Assembly: GCF_014192105.1 (NCBI RefSeq)
Contig: NZ_JACHXK010000033.1
Span: forward strand, 1-41,372
Source: Paenibacillus phyllosphaerae
Lineage (GTDB): Bacteria > Bacillota > Bacilli > Paenibacillales > Paenibacillaceae
Reading direction: 5' to 3'
DNA: 41,372 bases
Shown here: piece by piece, positions 25,171-34,300 of the stretch
Position numbering within the stretch: the first letter of the stretch is position 1
Layout of the letters: each line of letters opens with the position of its first letter
The notes under the pieces: generated by a model
What the model was told of the DNA's origin: nothing
Seen by the model: the letters and a program-made list of their open reading frames with translations, nothing else
Databases searched by the model: none
Made by a program: the position numbers and the translations under genes

Positions 25171-26061
25171 TCACCCCCTGTTTTTCCGCGTGGCGTAGAA
25201 GTAGTAGAGTACGAATCCGGCGACCATGAAACCGAGCATCATCGAGGCAAGCGCCGAAGCCTGGCCGAAATTGTATTCCTGCATCGCGTAACGGTAGATC
25301 ATGATCGGGAGCGTCTCGGACGAATGGAGCGGTCCTCCTTCGGTCATCACCCAGATGAAGTCGAAGTTCACGGCCGTCCAGATGATGTGGATGAACACAA
25401 TCGTCAGCGACACCGTCTTCAGCTGCGGCAGCACGATGTGCCAGAACCGGCGGCGTACGCCCGCTCCATCGATGGCGGCGGCTTCGATCATATCCCGGGA
25501 CACCGATTGCAGTCCGGCCAGCAGGCTGATCGTGAAGAACGGGAAGCTCCGCCAGATGTTGACGAAGACAACCGTGAGCAGCGCCGTGTTCAGTTCGCCC
25601 AGCCAATAGTAAGGCTGATCGATGATGCCAAGCTTAACCATCCATATATTGAGAATGCCGTAGTCCGGCGTCAGCATCCATGTCCATGTCATCCCCGCGA
25701 TCACGATCGGTACGACCCAAGGGATGATAATAACGCCTCGGAATAACGTTCTGCCAATGACTTTCTGATTAAGCGCAATCGCCGATACAAGGCCCAGCAC
25801 ATATTCGCCGGCCACGGATAACACGGTCCAGATGACGGTATTCCTAAGCGCCGTCATGAAATATTCAGCCTTCACAACCTCTGCGTAATTCGCTAATCCC
25901 GCGAATCCGTTCTCCGCTTTATTCAGCAGATTCTTCAATTGAAAGCTGTCCCATAGCACCTGCCCGAGCGGGAAGGCATTCAGCAGGAGGAAGAACAGCA
26001 ACGCCGGTACGATGAATGCAACCGCGATTCGTCTTGCTCGCTTCTCTCTTAACGTCAGCAT
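25171..26061 (-). CDS. Sugar ABC permease, MalF-type
   Basis: A 296-residue permease: basic start, first membrane segment I-A-V-A-F-I-V-P-A-L-L-F-F, EAA loop I-E-A-A-A-I-D-G-A-G near residue 190, and T-E-G-G-P before the last segments, all typical of CUT1 MalF-type subunits of the short type. ATG 26061 is preceded by a modest GTGGTGA site. It lies 319 nt after the binding-protein gene. That gap contains a strong hairpin, so permease expression is probably reduced compared with the binding protein. Confidence 0.93.
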   Translation of the reverse strand: MLTLREKRARRIAVAFIVPALLFFLLLNAFPLGQVLWDSFQLKNLLNKAENGFAGLANYAEVVKAEYFMTALRNTVIWTVLSVAGEYVLGLVSAIALNQKVIGRTLFRGVIIIPWVVPIVIAGMTWTWMLTPDYGILNIWMVKLGIIDQPYYWLGELNTALLTVVFVNIWRSFPFFTISLLAGLQSVSRDMIEAAAIDGAGVRRRFWHIVLPQLKTVSLTIVFIHIIWTAVNFDFIWVMTEGGPLHSSETLPIMIYRYAMQEYNFGQASALASMMLGFMVAGFVLYYFYATRKNRG

Positions 26062-26087
26062 GTTCGTTCACCACTTTATCCAGAATG

Positions 26088-26149
26088 AAAAAGCAAGCAT
26101 TCGCGAGGTAACGCAAGTGTCCGCGCCTCCCAGGCGATACTTGCTTTTT
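26088..26149 (-). terminator. Leaky terminator or attenuator hairpin between binding protein and permeases
   Basis: On the - strand a perfect 10-bp stem AAAAAGCAAG / CTTGCTTTTT (26140-26149 with 26088-26097) encloses a further CGCCT/AGGCG hairpin and ends in TTTTT. It has full terminator form inside an operon, between the lipoprotein gene and its permeases. Partial read-through is the likely purpose. Confidence 0.65.
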
Positions 26150-26280
26150 ATACAGAAATTTCAACCAGGTGTTGCTGCGCAAGAGTGATGATCTTCCGAT
26201 CGCTGTTGTTCGCGGATTACTTGAATGTATGAGTTAAGGGGGTAATCCTCTCACAAAGGCGAACGTTACAGGTGATTGTC

Positions 26281-26305
26281 TTGCGATTATCGGAATGCAT
26301 CGCAA
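26281..26305. repeat. Inverted repeat in the 319-nt intercistronic gap
   Basis: TTGCGAT (26281-26287) and ATCGCAA (26299-26305) form a 7-bp inverted repeat with an 11-nt spacer. It could be an mRNA hairpin or an operator half-site pair. Apart from this and the hairpin at 26088-26149 the gap 26062-26380 shows no gene; only two tiny overlapping frames of 11 and 5 codons occur. Confidence 0.3.
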
Positions 26306-26380
26306 CATCCACCTTACTTCTTCAGATTCATCTCTCTTTCTCCGCTCTTTGGTTGATTTTCATAAGTTCAACTTATAGAC

Positions 26381-27715
26381 TTAGCTCCCGCTCAGCTCGC
26401 CGTTCTTCTTCAAGCTGTCGTTGATCGCGTCGGCTAGCTTCTTGGCCACATCCTCCGGCTTCTCTTTCTTGAGCAGCGCGAGCGCCAAGGAATCTTCCAT
26501 CGCCTTCGTGATGCCGCCCAGCGAGACGGCCGGATACGCGATGCCCTGCTCGGCAAGCGCCATGAATTCTTTGCCCCAGCCTTCGCTCACGACGTCGGTG
26601 CGCGGCGCGCTGGACGGGTTAACCGCCTTTTGGTAATCGGCGCCCATCAGGAACGTGGCGAACTCGAATGTTTCTTCCGGATGCTTCGACTTGTAGATGA
26701 ACAGCGGCGCGATCTCCATGAACGTCGCAGGCTTGCTGCCGTAGATCGGAGGCGCAACCTTCACGTCCTTCATCCCTTCCGGATTCTCGGAAGCGCGGCC
26801 CTCGATCCATGTGCCGTTCACGACCATCGCATATTGGCCGAGCACGAAGTTCTGGTCTTCTTCTTCCCAGCCCCAAGTGCGCGCGTCAGCTTTCACCGCG
26901 TTCTTCGCCACGAGGTCTTGATAGAATTGGAACACTTCCGCAGCTTTGGCCAATTGATCCGGGTTATCCTGCCAGGTATTCTTGAACTTGCCGTCGGCTT
27001 GTTTCTCGGCGAGCGCCACGTCGTTCTGCGCCAGGTACATGATGAGCTCTTGCGGCGAGCGTACGCCAGCGCCGGCAATGCCGAAGATTTCTTTGCCCGT
27101 CTTGTCCTTGAACGCCTGCGCCGCGTTCAGCAGCTCATCCCACGTCTTCGGCGGCTCGGTTAGACCGCCTTGCTTGAGCAGGTCTTCATGATACAGGAGC
27201 GCGCGGATGCCGAGGTAGTTCGGCAGGGCTTTCAATTTGCCGTCGACTTGCATCGCCTCGAGCACGTTCGGGTAGATCTTATCTTTCTCCGGCCAGGCAT
27301 TGAACGAATCCGTCAGATCGGCCAACGCATCCAGCTTGTTGAACTCGCCGAACCATTCGCCGAGGCCCCAGCTGATATCCGGCGCGTCGCCCGCGTTGAT
27401 CGCGGCCACCAACTTGTCGTGCAGGACGTCGTAGGAGATGACCTGCAGGTCGACGTTGATATTGTCATGGCTGTCGTCGAATTCTTTGACCTTCTGTTGA
27501 ATCGTCTTGCCTTGATCCGAGCTCGGGTCGAGCGCCGACCAGAATTTCAGCGTGACCGCTTCCGTCTTCGTCTCTGGCTCGGTTGCCGAGGTATTCGTAC
27601 CGGAAGTCTCATTCGAAGGTGCCGGCGTTTCATTATTGCTGTTACCGCATGCCGACAGCGCGGATGCGAGCATCATGCTGCTAATCAAGACCATAGACCA
27701 TTTCGCCATTTTCAT
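26381..27715 (-). CDS. Extracellular sugar-binding lipoprotein (family 1 SBP)
   Basis: A 444-residue MalE-like lipoprotein. Signal peptide with lipobox L-S-A-C (Cys about 23), then an Asn/Thr/Glu-rich linker. The fold markers are V-T-L-K-F-W-S-A, A-I-N-A-G-D-A-P-D-I-S-W-G-L, Y-H-E-D-L-L-K-Q-G-G-L-T-E-P-P-K-T-W-D-E-L and an M-V-V-N-G-T-W segment, which are typical oligosaccharide-binding CUT1 features. ATG 27715 follows GAGGGG. It is the first gene of the operon with two permeases and the GH36 alpha-galactosidase, so galactosylated oligosaccharides are its likely ligand. Its promoter has a cre site and a motif shared with the GH39 gene promoter. Confidence 0.93.
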   Translation of the reverse strand: MKMAKWSMVLISSMMLASALSACGNSNNETPAPSNETSGTNTSATEPETKTEAVTLKFWSALDPSSDQGKTIQQKVKEFDDSHDNINVDLQVISYDVLHDKLVAAINAGDAPDISWGLGEWFGEFNKLDALADLTDSFNAWPEKDKIYPNVLEAMQVDGKLKALPNYLGIRALLYHEDLLKQGGLTEPPKTWDELLNAAQAFKDKTGKEIFGIAGAGVRSPQELIMYLAQNDVALAEKQADGKFKNTWQDNPDQLAKAAEVFQFYQDLVAKNAVKADARTWGWEEEDQNFVLGQYAMVVNGTWIEGRASENPEGMKDVKVAPPIYGSKPATFMEIAPLFIYKSKHPEETFEFATFLMGADYQKAVNPSSAPRTDVVSEGWGKEFMALAEQGIAYPAVSLGGITKAMEDSLALALLKKEKPEDVAKKLADAINDSLKKNGELSGS

Positions 27716-27746
27716 GGAGGAGCCCCTCTCTCTCGATCGTATCGTT

Positions 27747-27762
27747 TTGTTTACGCTTTAAT
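27747..27762 (-). promoter_or_regulatory. cre (CcpA) site of the second importer operon
   Basis: The - strand reads ATTAAAGCGTAAACAA, which matches WTGNAARCGNWWWCAW at 15 of 16 positions (the only mismatch is T for G at position 3). It overlaps the end of the -10 box and the expected transcription start of the binding-protein gene, an arrangement that represses initiation. Confidence 0.7.
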
Positions 27763-27822
27763 TGTATCGCGGAAGAATCAAGGGGGTAATGACTCGATAT
27801 TCACAGCAATGTTTAAAATATT
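27761..27822 (-). promoter_or_regulatory. Promoter and operator-like block of the second importer operon
   Basis: The -10 box is TACAAT (27761-27766 on the - strand) within CGATACAAT, with no good -35 box. Twenty-nine nt upstream lies a block reading, on the + strand, GATATTCA (27796-27803) and AATGTTTAAAATATT (27808-27822). The promoter of the GH39 gene has the same elements at identical spacing. The block runs into the stop codon of the YesN-like gene. An operator for that regulator is the natural hypothesis. Confidence 0.55.
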
Positions 27823-29443
27823 ACGACTCGCCGCGCTCCCCGCCGGCCATTTGCCGGAATTCGGTCGGCTTCACCCCGGTCGCCTTGCGGAACACTTGGC
27901 TGAAATACCGCTGGTCCGTGTAACCGACCGCGTCCGCCACTTCATACGCCCGAAGCGTGCTGTTGCTGAGCAGCTTCTTGGCCTGTTCGATCCGCAGCCC
28001 CGTCACATACTCGAGAAAGCTGACGCCTACGATATTTTTGAACAGCGTGCAGAAGTAATTCTTGTTGATATAGTAGCGCTCGGCAATCTGATCCAGCGAC
28101 ACGGTACGGTATTGCTCGTCGATATAGGTGCGGATCACCTCGATCAGCTGCTTGCCGCTCTTGGCCTTGTACTCCGTCGAATTCTGGGCGATGAGGCTGC
28201 CCGTCAGCCTGAGCAACGATTCCTTCGTATGCAGAAAATGCAGCGCCTGCACAGATGACTTCACCTCGCCTAGCAAGAGGCTCATGTCCTCGTTCATCGG
28301 ATAGAGCGACAGCTTGCGCATCAGCTCGGTGACCGACTTCTTCCAGTCGGAGACGCTCATCGCGCCCAGCATATTCTCGTGGAAGGCTTCCTCCAGCAAC
28401 TCGATCAGCTTGTCGTTGTCGCGCAGGGAGCCGGTCTCGATCAGCAGATCGAAGAGCAGACCGATGTCTTTCCACAACACCTCGGCCTTCGAGATTTCTC
28501 GTTTCGCCCCGCGCGCTTCCCCGCTGTAGCAGATGACGGGCTGGTCGCCTGCCAGCTTCAACGTCTCCAACGCCTGCTGGGCTTCGGCATAGGCGGTCGC
28601 CATCTTCGAGATGCGCGTCTTATAGCCGCTGACGCCGATGATCGCGCGCATCTTAAGCCCGTTCGTGAGTCCGGCTTGAAGCTGGCCGAGCTTCGGCAAC
28701 AAGGCGCTGACCTGCTTATCGGCCATCGGCACGAACAGGACGAATTCGTTGATGTGGTACAGGTTCCGGAAGACGAGCGACGATGGGCCAGCCACTTCAC
28801 GAATGACGTTGCGAGCGGCGTAATAAAAGGCCGGCCGGTCGCCTTCGTACCTAGCTTGAATCTGCTCTTCGAAGTCCGTGAACCGGACAATCGCCGCCGC
28901 GTAACCCGTCTCCGGCAGCTGCAGCAGCAGACGCTGCGCCTGCACGGCGATCTCGTTCTCATCGGTGATGGACGAGCCGACGATCTGCGTCAAGAACTCG
29001 TCTTGCATAAGCACCAGCCCTTCGCCGAGCACCGCTTTCTCATGGATGCGTTCCGCCTGGGAGCGTGAATCCTTCTGAATCTGCTCCACCGCCTTGCCGA
29101 GCGCCCGTAGCAGCTCTCCCTCTTGGACCGGCTTCAATAAGTAATCGTAGGCGCCGAGCTTGAATGCGGATCGCGAGTATTCGAACTCTCCGTAACCGCT
29201 GAGCACGATGACCTTCGCGCTGACGTCCGAATGCTCCAGCCAAGCCATGAACCCCAGCCCGTCCGTTAACGGCATTCGGATATCGGTCAGGATGAGATGA
29301 GGGCGGCTTGCCTCCGCCAGCCGTTTGGCCTCCTCTCCGTTATAGGCGTGCCCGGCGATCTCCCAGCCAAGCTTCTCCCAAGGGATTAGACTGTCCAATT
29401 GCTCGTGTACGGCAGATTCGTCGTCGACGATTAAGATACGCAT
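27821..29443 (-). CDS. AraC-type response regulator, YesN-like
   Basis: A 540-residue response regulator with an N-terminal receiver (acidic pair D7-D8, phosphorylated D54 in L-T-D-I-R-M-P, Lys in Y-L-L-K-P), a middle region of about 290 residues, and a C-terminal AraC DNA-binding domain (about 435-530: V-S-L-D-Q-I-A-E-R-Y-Y-I-N-K-N-Y-F and A-Y-E-V-A-D-A-V-G-Y-T-D-Q-R-Y-F). ATG 29443 follows AAAGGAG, which overlaps the last codons of the kinase gene. Only 105 nt separate its end from the start of the binding-protein gene it probably controls. Confidence 0.93.
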   Translation of the reverse strand: MRILIVDDESAVHEQLDSLIPWEKLGWEIAGHAYNGEEAKRLAEASRPHLILTDIRMPLTDGLGFMAWLEHSDVSAKVIVLSGYGEFEYSRSAFKLGAYDYLLKPVQEGELLRALGKAVEQIQKDSRSQAERIHEKAVLGEGLVLMQDEFLTQIVGSSITDENEIAVQAQRLLLQLPETGYAAAIVRFTDFEEQIQARYEGDRPAFYYAARNVIREVAGPSSLVFRNLYHINEFVLFVPMADKQVSALLPKLGQLQAGLTNGLKMRAIIGVSGYKTRISKMATAYAEAQQALETLKLAGDQPVICYSGEARGAKREISKAEVLWKDIGLLFDLLIETGSLRDNDKLIELLEEAFHENMLGAMSVSDWKKSVTELMRKLSLYPMNEDMSLLLGEVKSSVQALHFLHTKESLLRLTGSLIAQNSTEYKAKSGKQLIEVIRTYIDEQYRTVSLDQIAERYYINKNYFCTLFKNIVGVSFLEYVTGLRIEQAKKLLSNSTLRAYEVADAVGYTDQRYFSQVFRKATGVKPTEFRQMAGGERGES

Positions 29444-29448
29444 CGTAT

Positions 29449-31170
29449 TTACTCCTTTCTAAGTGGCAGACGGTAGATGACCCATGTGCCTCGGCCTTTG
29501 CGGCTCTTTAATTGAAAGCCAAAGTCGTCTCCGCAGATGAGACGTATGCGGGAATGGACGTTATGCAGCCCGATGGAACCTTTCTCCTTGTCCTCGCTTC
29601 GGCGGTCATGGAAAAGCATTTTCCGGAGCGCATCAAGCTCCTTCTCGTCCAAGCCGATGCCGTTATCGACGACGCCGAGGTACAAGCAATCTTCGGACGG
29701 GCTGATGCGCGCCGTAATCTTGATCAGCTTGCGGTCGCCCGGATGCGGGATCAGCCCATGTTCGACCGCGTTTTCCACGATCGGCTGGAGGATTAGCTTC
29801 GGGATGCGGGCTTCCATCGTGCCGGGGTCTAAGTCGAAGCGGACGCGGATGACGCCCGGGAAACGTTTGTTAATGATAACGAGATAATTGCGGATATGCA
29901 TCACTTCGTCGCGCAGGTTCACCCATTCGTTCTCGATGTACATATTGTAGCGGTACATGTTGCTGAGCGACTGGCAGATGAGCTTCAGCTCGGGAACTCG
30001 GTTGACCTCGGCGATGCCGGCCATCATCTGCAGCGTGTTGAACAAGAAGTGCGGCGAGATTTGCGCCTGCAGTGCTTTGATCTGCGTTTCCTGGTTCACG
30101 AGGCGCAGCTTCAGGTCGTGCTCGATGAGCTGCTCCATTTTCTCCGTCATCGCATTGAACTGATTGCCGAGGAATCCGATCTCGTCCTTCGTCTTCACCT
30201 CGACCCGGCCGCTGTAGTCCCCGATCTGGATCCGGATCATCTGCCGGTGCATCTGGATGATCGGCTTCGTAATATTGAAGCTGAGCCACAGCGAGAAGAC
30301 GATGGCAAGCAGGAATGCAATCGCTATCATAATCAGAGCGATCCGTTGGTAGAAAAGCTGCTCGGGATGGATCTCGTATGTATAGTTCAGCTTCCACGAG
30401 GAGGACGCGAGTTCGGTCTGAATCGATACCATATGCGGGCCCTTCTGTCCTGTATATTGCTGTCCCGTCTGCAGGGGTTCGGTCCCATATACGATCGTGC
30501 CATCCGGGTTCATGATCGAGATTTGCCCGCGGTAGAACGTATTGTACGATTCGGTCATCTCGCGGAACACCTTCTCCGACAGATCGATCACGAGCAGCCC
30601 GGCCGGCTCCCCGCGATAGCGTACCGTATAGAGGAATTGGACGATCGGCTCACGGTAAGGCGACGAATAGATGACCTTCATCGAAGGTGCGTAATCTTGC
30701 CTCTTGATCTCCCGTTGAAGCGCCGTTAGATCGGATGCTTCGAAATGCGGATAGATATTCGGGAAGAAGTTGCCTAATAGGTCGGTCTGGCCTAGGCGAA
30801 ATAAGTACATGCCGAGGATATTCTTCACCCTCGACTGGTTATAGACGTTGAGGAAGAATTCGTGAATGTCCCGGTGCGTATCGTACGTTCGGCTGTCGCT
30901 CAAGAATTCCTTGCCGAGCGCGATGCTCTCGATCAAGTCCGGGTTCGAGTAGATCTGATAAGCCGTCTCGCTCAGCGTTACCGAGAACTCCTCGATCTTC
31001 GCCTTCAGATCGTGCGTAATCCGGTTCTCCGCGAACTCCTGGTCCCGCTCGATCTGTTGGTCCACCTGGTACAGAATGATGCTGGCCGTGATCGCCAGAG
31101 GCAGGGCCGTGGTCAGGAGCATGGCGAGAAATATTTTCATCCGAATTCGTTTCATGGCAAACAAACGCAT
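29449..31170 (-). CDS. Sensor histidine kinase, YesM-like
   Basis: A 573-residue membrane kinase: first membrane helix near 13-31, extracellular dCache-like sensing region (about 35-275), second helix (I-A-L-I-M-I-A-I-A-F-L-L-A-I-V near 280-300), HAMP domain (about 300-355), His_kinase domain with Q-I-S-P-H-F-L-F-N (H374), and ATPase domain with I-V-E-N-A-V-E-H and V-D-N-G-I-G-L. The start is uncertain: ATG 31170 has only a GGTGGG placed too close, while ATG 31155 begins MKRIRM, a usual start for this family. It forms an operon with the YesN-like gene (5 nt gap) and would sense the second sugar. Confidence 0.92.
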   Translation of the reverse strand: MRLFAMKRIRMKIFLAMLLTTALPLAITASIILYQVDQQIERDQEFAENRITHDLKAKIEEFSVTLSETAYQIYSNPDLIESIALGKEFLSDSRTYDTHRDIHEFFLNVYNQSRVKNILGMYLFRLGQTDLLGNFFPNIYPHFEASDLTALQREIKRQDYAPSMKVIYSSPYREPIVQFLYTVRYRGEPAGLLVIDLSEKVFREMTESYNTFYRGQISIMNPDGTIVYGTEPLQTGQQYTGQKGPHMVSIQTELASSSWKLNYTYEIHPEQLFYQRIALIMIAIAFLLAIVFSLWLSFNITKPIIQMHRQMIRIQIGDYSGRVEVKTKDEIGFLGNQFNAMTEKMEQLIEHDLKLRLVNQETQIKALQAQISPHFLFNTLQMMAGIAEVNRVPELKLICQSLSNMYRYNMYIENEWVNLRDEVMHIRNYLVIINKRFPGVIRVRFDLDPGTMEARIPKLILQPIVENAVEHGLIPHPGDRKLIKITARISPSEDCLYLGVVDNGIGLDEKELDALRKMLFHDRRSEDKEKGSIGLHNVHSRIRLICGDDFGFQLKSRKGRGTWVIYRLPLRKE

Positions 31171-31289
31171 CCCACCAATTCTATGAAAGTGACAAATAAC
31201 GGCGGCATGCGCTGTCTACACGTTCGCTCGCCTCTACCATCATAAACCAAGCATGATTCGATGGCGTCAACATTTTGTATAAGCAAAAA

Positions 31290-31317
31290 CAGACGATTCG
31301 CAACTTCCAATCGCCTG
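31290..31317 (-). terminator. Terminator of the GH39-like gene
   Basis: On the - strand CAGGCGATT / AATCGTCTG pair with one mismatch around a 10-nt loop and are followed by TTTTGCTT, a standard intrinsic terminator form, about 40 nt after the stop codon at 31358. Confidence 0.65.
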
Positions 31318-31357
31318 CTCCGCTATTCCTATTCGCCGGTGGCCGGCCTCTCCCGCG

Positions 31358-34300
31358 TTATTGCAGGATCAAGCTCGCCACATGCGCGATATCGATAATG
31401 TCGATCACGCCATCCTGGTTGAAATCCGCTCTAGCGTAAGTCGACTGCCAAGCCGGGTCGTCTGATGTCTTGCCGTAGTACGAAGCCACCATCGCCAGAT
31501 CGCCGATCGAGTATCTCGCATCCCCGTTCAGATCGCCGTTCGGCTGCTCGTTGCCCTGAATCTGGATGCCGAGACTGCTGCCTTGCAGCACCGTCTCAAT
31601 GCCCGCGGCATTCGCAAGCACGACATTCCCCAGCGCCACCGTCGTGAAGGTGGTCTGCGTCCCTTTCACCTTCCAGGTCAGCTTGAACATCACGCCGGAA
31701 GCTTCCGGCTTACCGCCGATGTTGGCCGCGATGAGGCGTACTTGGCCAGCTGTCTCGGTCGATTGAGCCACCAGCTCCCAAGCCTTCTGGACCGGCTCCG
31801 CCTTCACGAATTCCAGTTGCTCCGCATCATACGTGACCGTCACATCCTGGGCGAAGACGTCTGCTTGCTTCTGCTTCAGCACGTAGTTGAGGTCGAAGGA
31901 CTTGCCTGGCTGCACGGCTTGCGGTCCTTCCAATGCGGTTTGACGGTTATCCGTCGAACCTTCCACGGATGCCTTCGCGACCTCGAATTTATCGAAATAT
32001 GGCGCGTACTGCACGACATTGCTGAACCGGTACGAGTTGTCGTTATAGATCGTGATCGTATTGTTGCCTTCCGTCAGCGTCACGTCGACCACCGTATTGC
32101 GAATGGCCTCCCAAGACAGCGTGTTGATAAAATAAACCGTCTGCGGCGTTCCGCCGTTCACGACGACCTGCGCATAACGCTCGACCAGGTCTGTGTTGTA
32201 CGGGTGAATGTAGCCGGTCGGATGCGCGTCCGTGACGATCGGCGGCGCCGGCTCGTTATTGACGTAATCGACCGACAGCTTATAAGCTCCCGCTTCCGAT
32301 ACGGTCACGTCGAACGTAAGACCGTTGTCCTTGCTCTCGCCGATATCGGTAACCCACTGACCGCCGGACGCATTCACGTTGTCCGTGGCTGTTGCGGTTC
32401 CGAACAAGGTCGCGCTCTCCGCTTCGATGACGGTCGTGTGCTGCTCGGTTGCTGCCGGAGCTGGTGCGATCTTCAGCGAGTCGATCGCGATCGGCTTCGA
32501 TGCCGCTACCTTGAGCGTATTAACGCCTGCCGTCAGATACAACTTTGGTCCGTCAGCGGTAGCGAATCCGCTCGAAGGCGTGTATTTGACACTGCCGACC
32601 GGACTCCATTCCGCCTTGATCGATTGGTCGCTCGCGGCCGTTGCCGGGTGGACGGCGATCTGCTTGAACAGGTCTGCCGTACCCGCGGAATCCGCGGCGT
32701 AGTCGAGCGTCACGTCGTAATACCCATTTTCGGGCACGACTGCCGTGAAGACGATCTCTCCGCTGCCGGTTACATAGCCGCTTGAGCTAAAGTTCGGCTT
32801 GTCATTTGCTCGGTTGTAGCCATTGCCCGCTTGCGCCTCTTCCGCTTCCAATACGAGCGGAGCAGATACCTTCAATCCACGCGCACCGTTATACGTCACA
32901 TCCACTTTGTCGAGCGAAGCATCCATCCCGCCGCTCTTGCTGAATTGCAGCGTATGCTCGCCTGCCGTCAGATCGACGTACAGCACCTTGCTCTTGAAGT
33001 AGTCATCGAAGATTGTGGAATCATAGTCGAGATTCCCGTACTCCTCACCGTCAATGGTCAGAAGTTGCTGGGCTAGCAGACCTTGCGCACGGTTCTTGCC
33101 ATCCGTCAGCGGCGCCTGATTGCCGTAGAACATTTCTAGCTTATAGCTGCCATCGACCGGCGCATTAACCGCGAAGGCCACGGTATCGGCGGAAGACAAT
33201 CCCTTCACATACTGGCCATTGGAAGCCGGGCTTCCGTCCATGTAGCCGATCTGAACGCCGGAGCTCAGCGTTGCGCGTTCGGCTTCATACGTCTGCGTCC
33301 ATAAGCGGTCGTAGGCTGCAGGCTGAGTCACAGGCTCATCGGTAGCTGGCGTGACGATGGCAAAATACCCATCCAGCGCATTCGCGTCCGGAACCGTAAT
33401 CGCCAGATTGCCCTGCTCGAGCGCGACATTGCCGTCGAACTCGACGCGCGGCGCTTCCAGCGTACCGTAGTAACCGGTGAATTTGGTCCGGTACAGCTTC
33501 ACGTGTACTTTGCTTGCGTCCTTGAACGCTGCCGTATCGGCCAAGTTATGCATCGTGCTCGTGAGCGCGCCGTCCTGCCCGCCGAACAGCGCGTAAGCCG
33601 TATCCGTAGCTTCGTCGATCGAGGAGAGTCCGTACAGCCCGTCGAATTTGGCGTTCGTCGTCTCGATCGGAACGGTATTGCCGGACATCTGCGCATACCA
33701 TTTGTACAGCCACCAAGCGCCATTCGGCTTATTCGCGTCCGCCGCCAATTCATTGAGCGAGTTGGCCAAATGCCAGTACGCGATCGCGCCATAGACCTTC
33801 TTCTCTTCGAAACGCGACAGCCACAGGATCATGCTGCCTGCTGCGCCCGGGTCTTCGAACCAGGAATACTCGTTAATGACGATCGGCAGCTCGGCGATGC
33901 CGTATTTGGCCTCAAGCCCGCGGTAATGATCATAATGATCGTCCCATCTGCTCTCGAAGCTGTCGCTTGCGCCATTGCCCAGCTCATGCCATGTCATCAC
34001 ATCCGGCACGCAGCCGTTCGCTTTGCAGTAGTTCATGAAGCCGTCCATCACGTTGTAGTTATAACCGGACAGATTCGGACCGGCGATTCTAGCGTTCGGG
34101 TCCTCTTTCTTCACGGCATCGTAGATGCGTTTGAAAGCCGCGAAGAAACCGTCTTCGTCCATATTGCCGCCGAACCAAATGCCGTCCGGCTCGTTGAAGA
34201 TGACGTACACATATTTGTCGCTGTTGCGGTCGTTCTTCAGCTTACGAACCGTCTCGATCGCGAGCTGCTCGTACTGATCCAAGCCTTTGTACTCGTAAGG

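Noticed and set aside
24321..27715. Complete ABC importer including an ATPase
   Set aside because: No ATP-binding subunit is encoded near either importer. CUT1 importers in Bacillales commonly use a shared MsmX-type ATPase, so absence is normal.
27170..28258. 362-codon + strand frame across the lipoprotein and YesN genes
   Set aside because: It runs opposite two well-supported genes and through their promoter; no domain or start signal.
31583..32785. 400-codon + strand frame inside the GH39-like gene
   Set aside because: Antisense shadow; the - strand contains the cohesin and CBM modules here.
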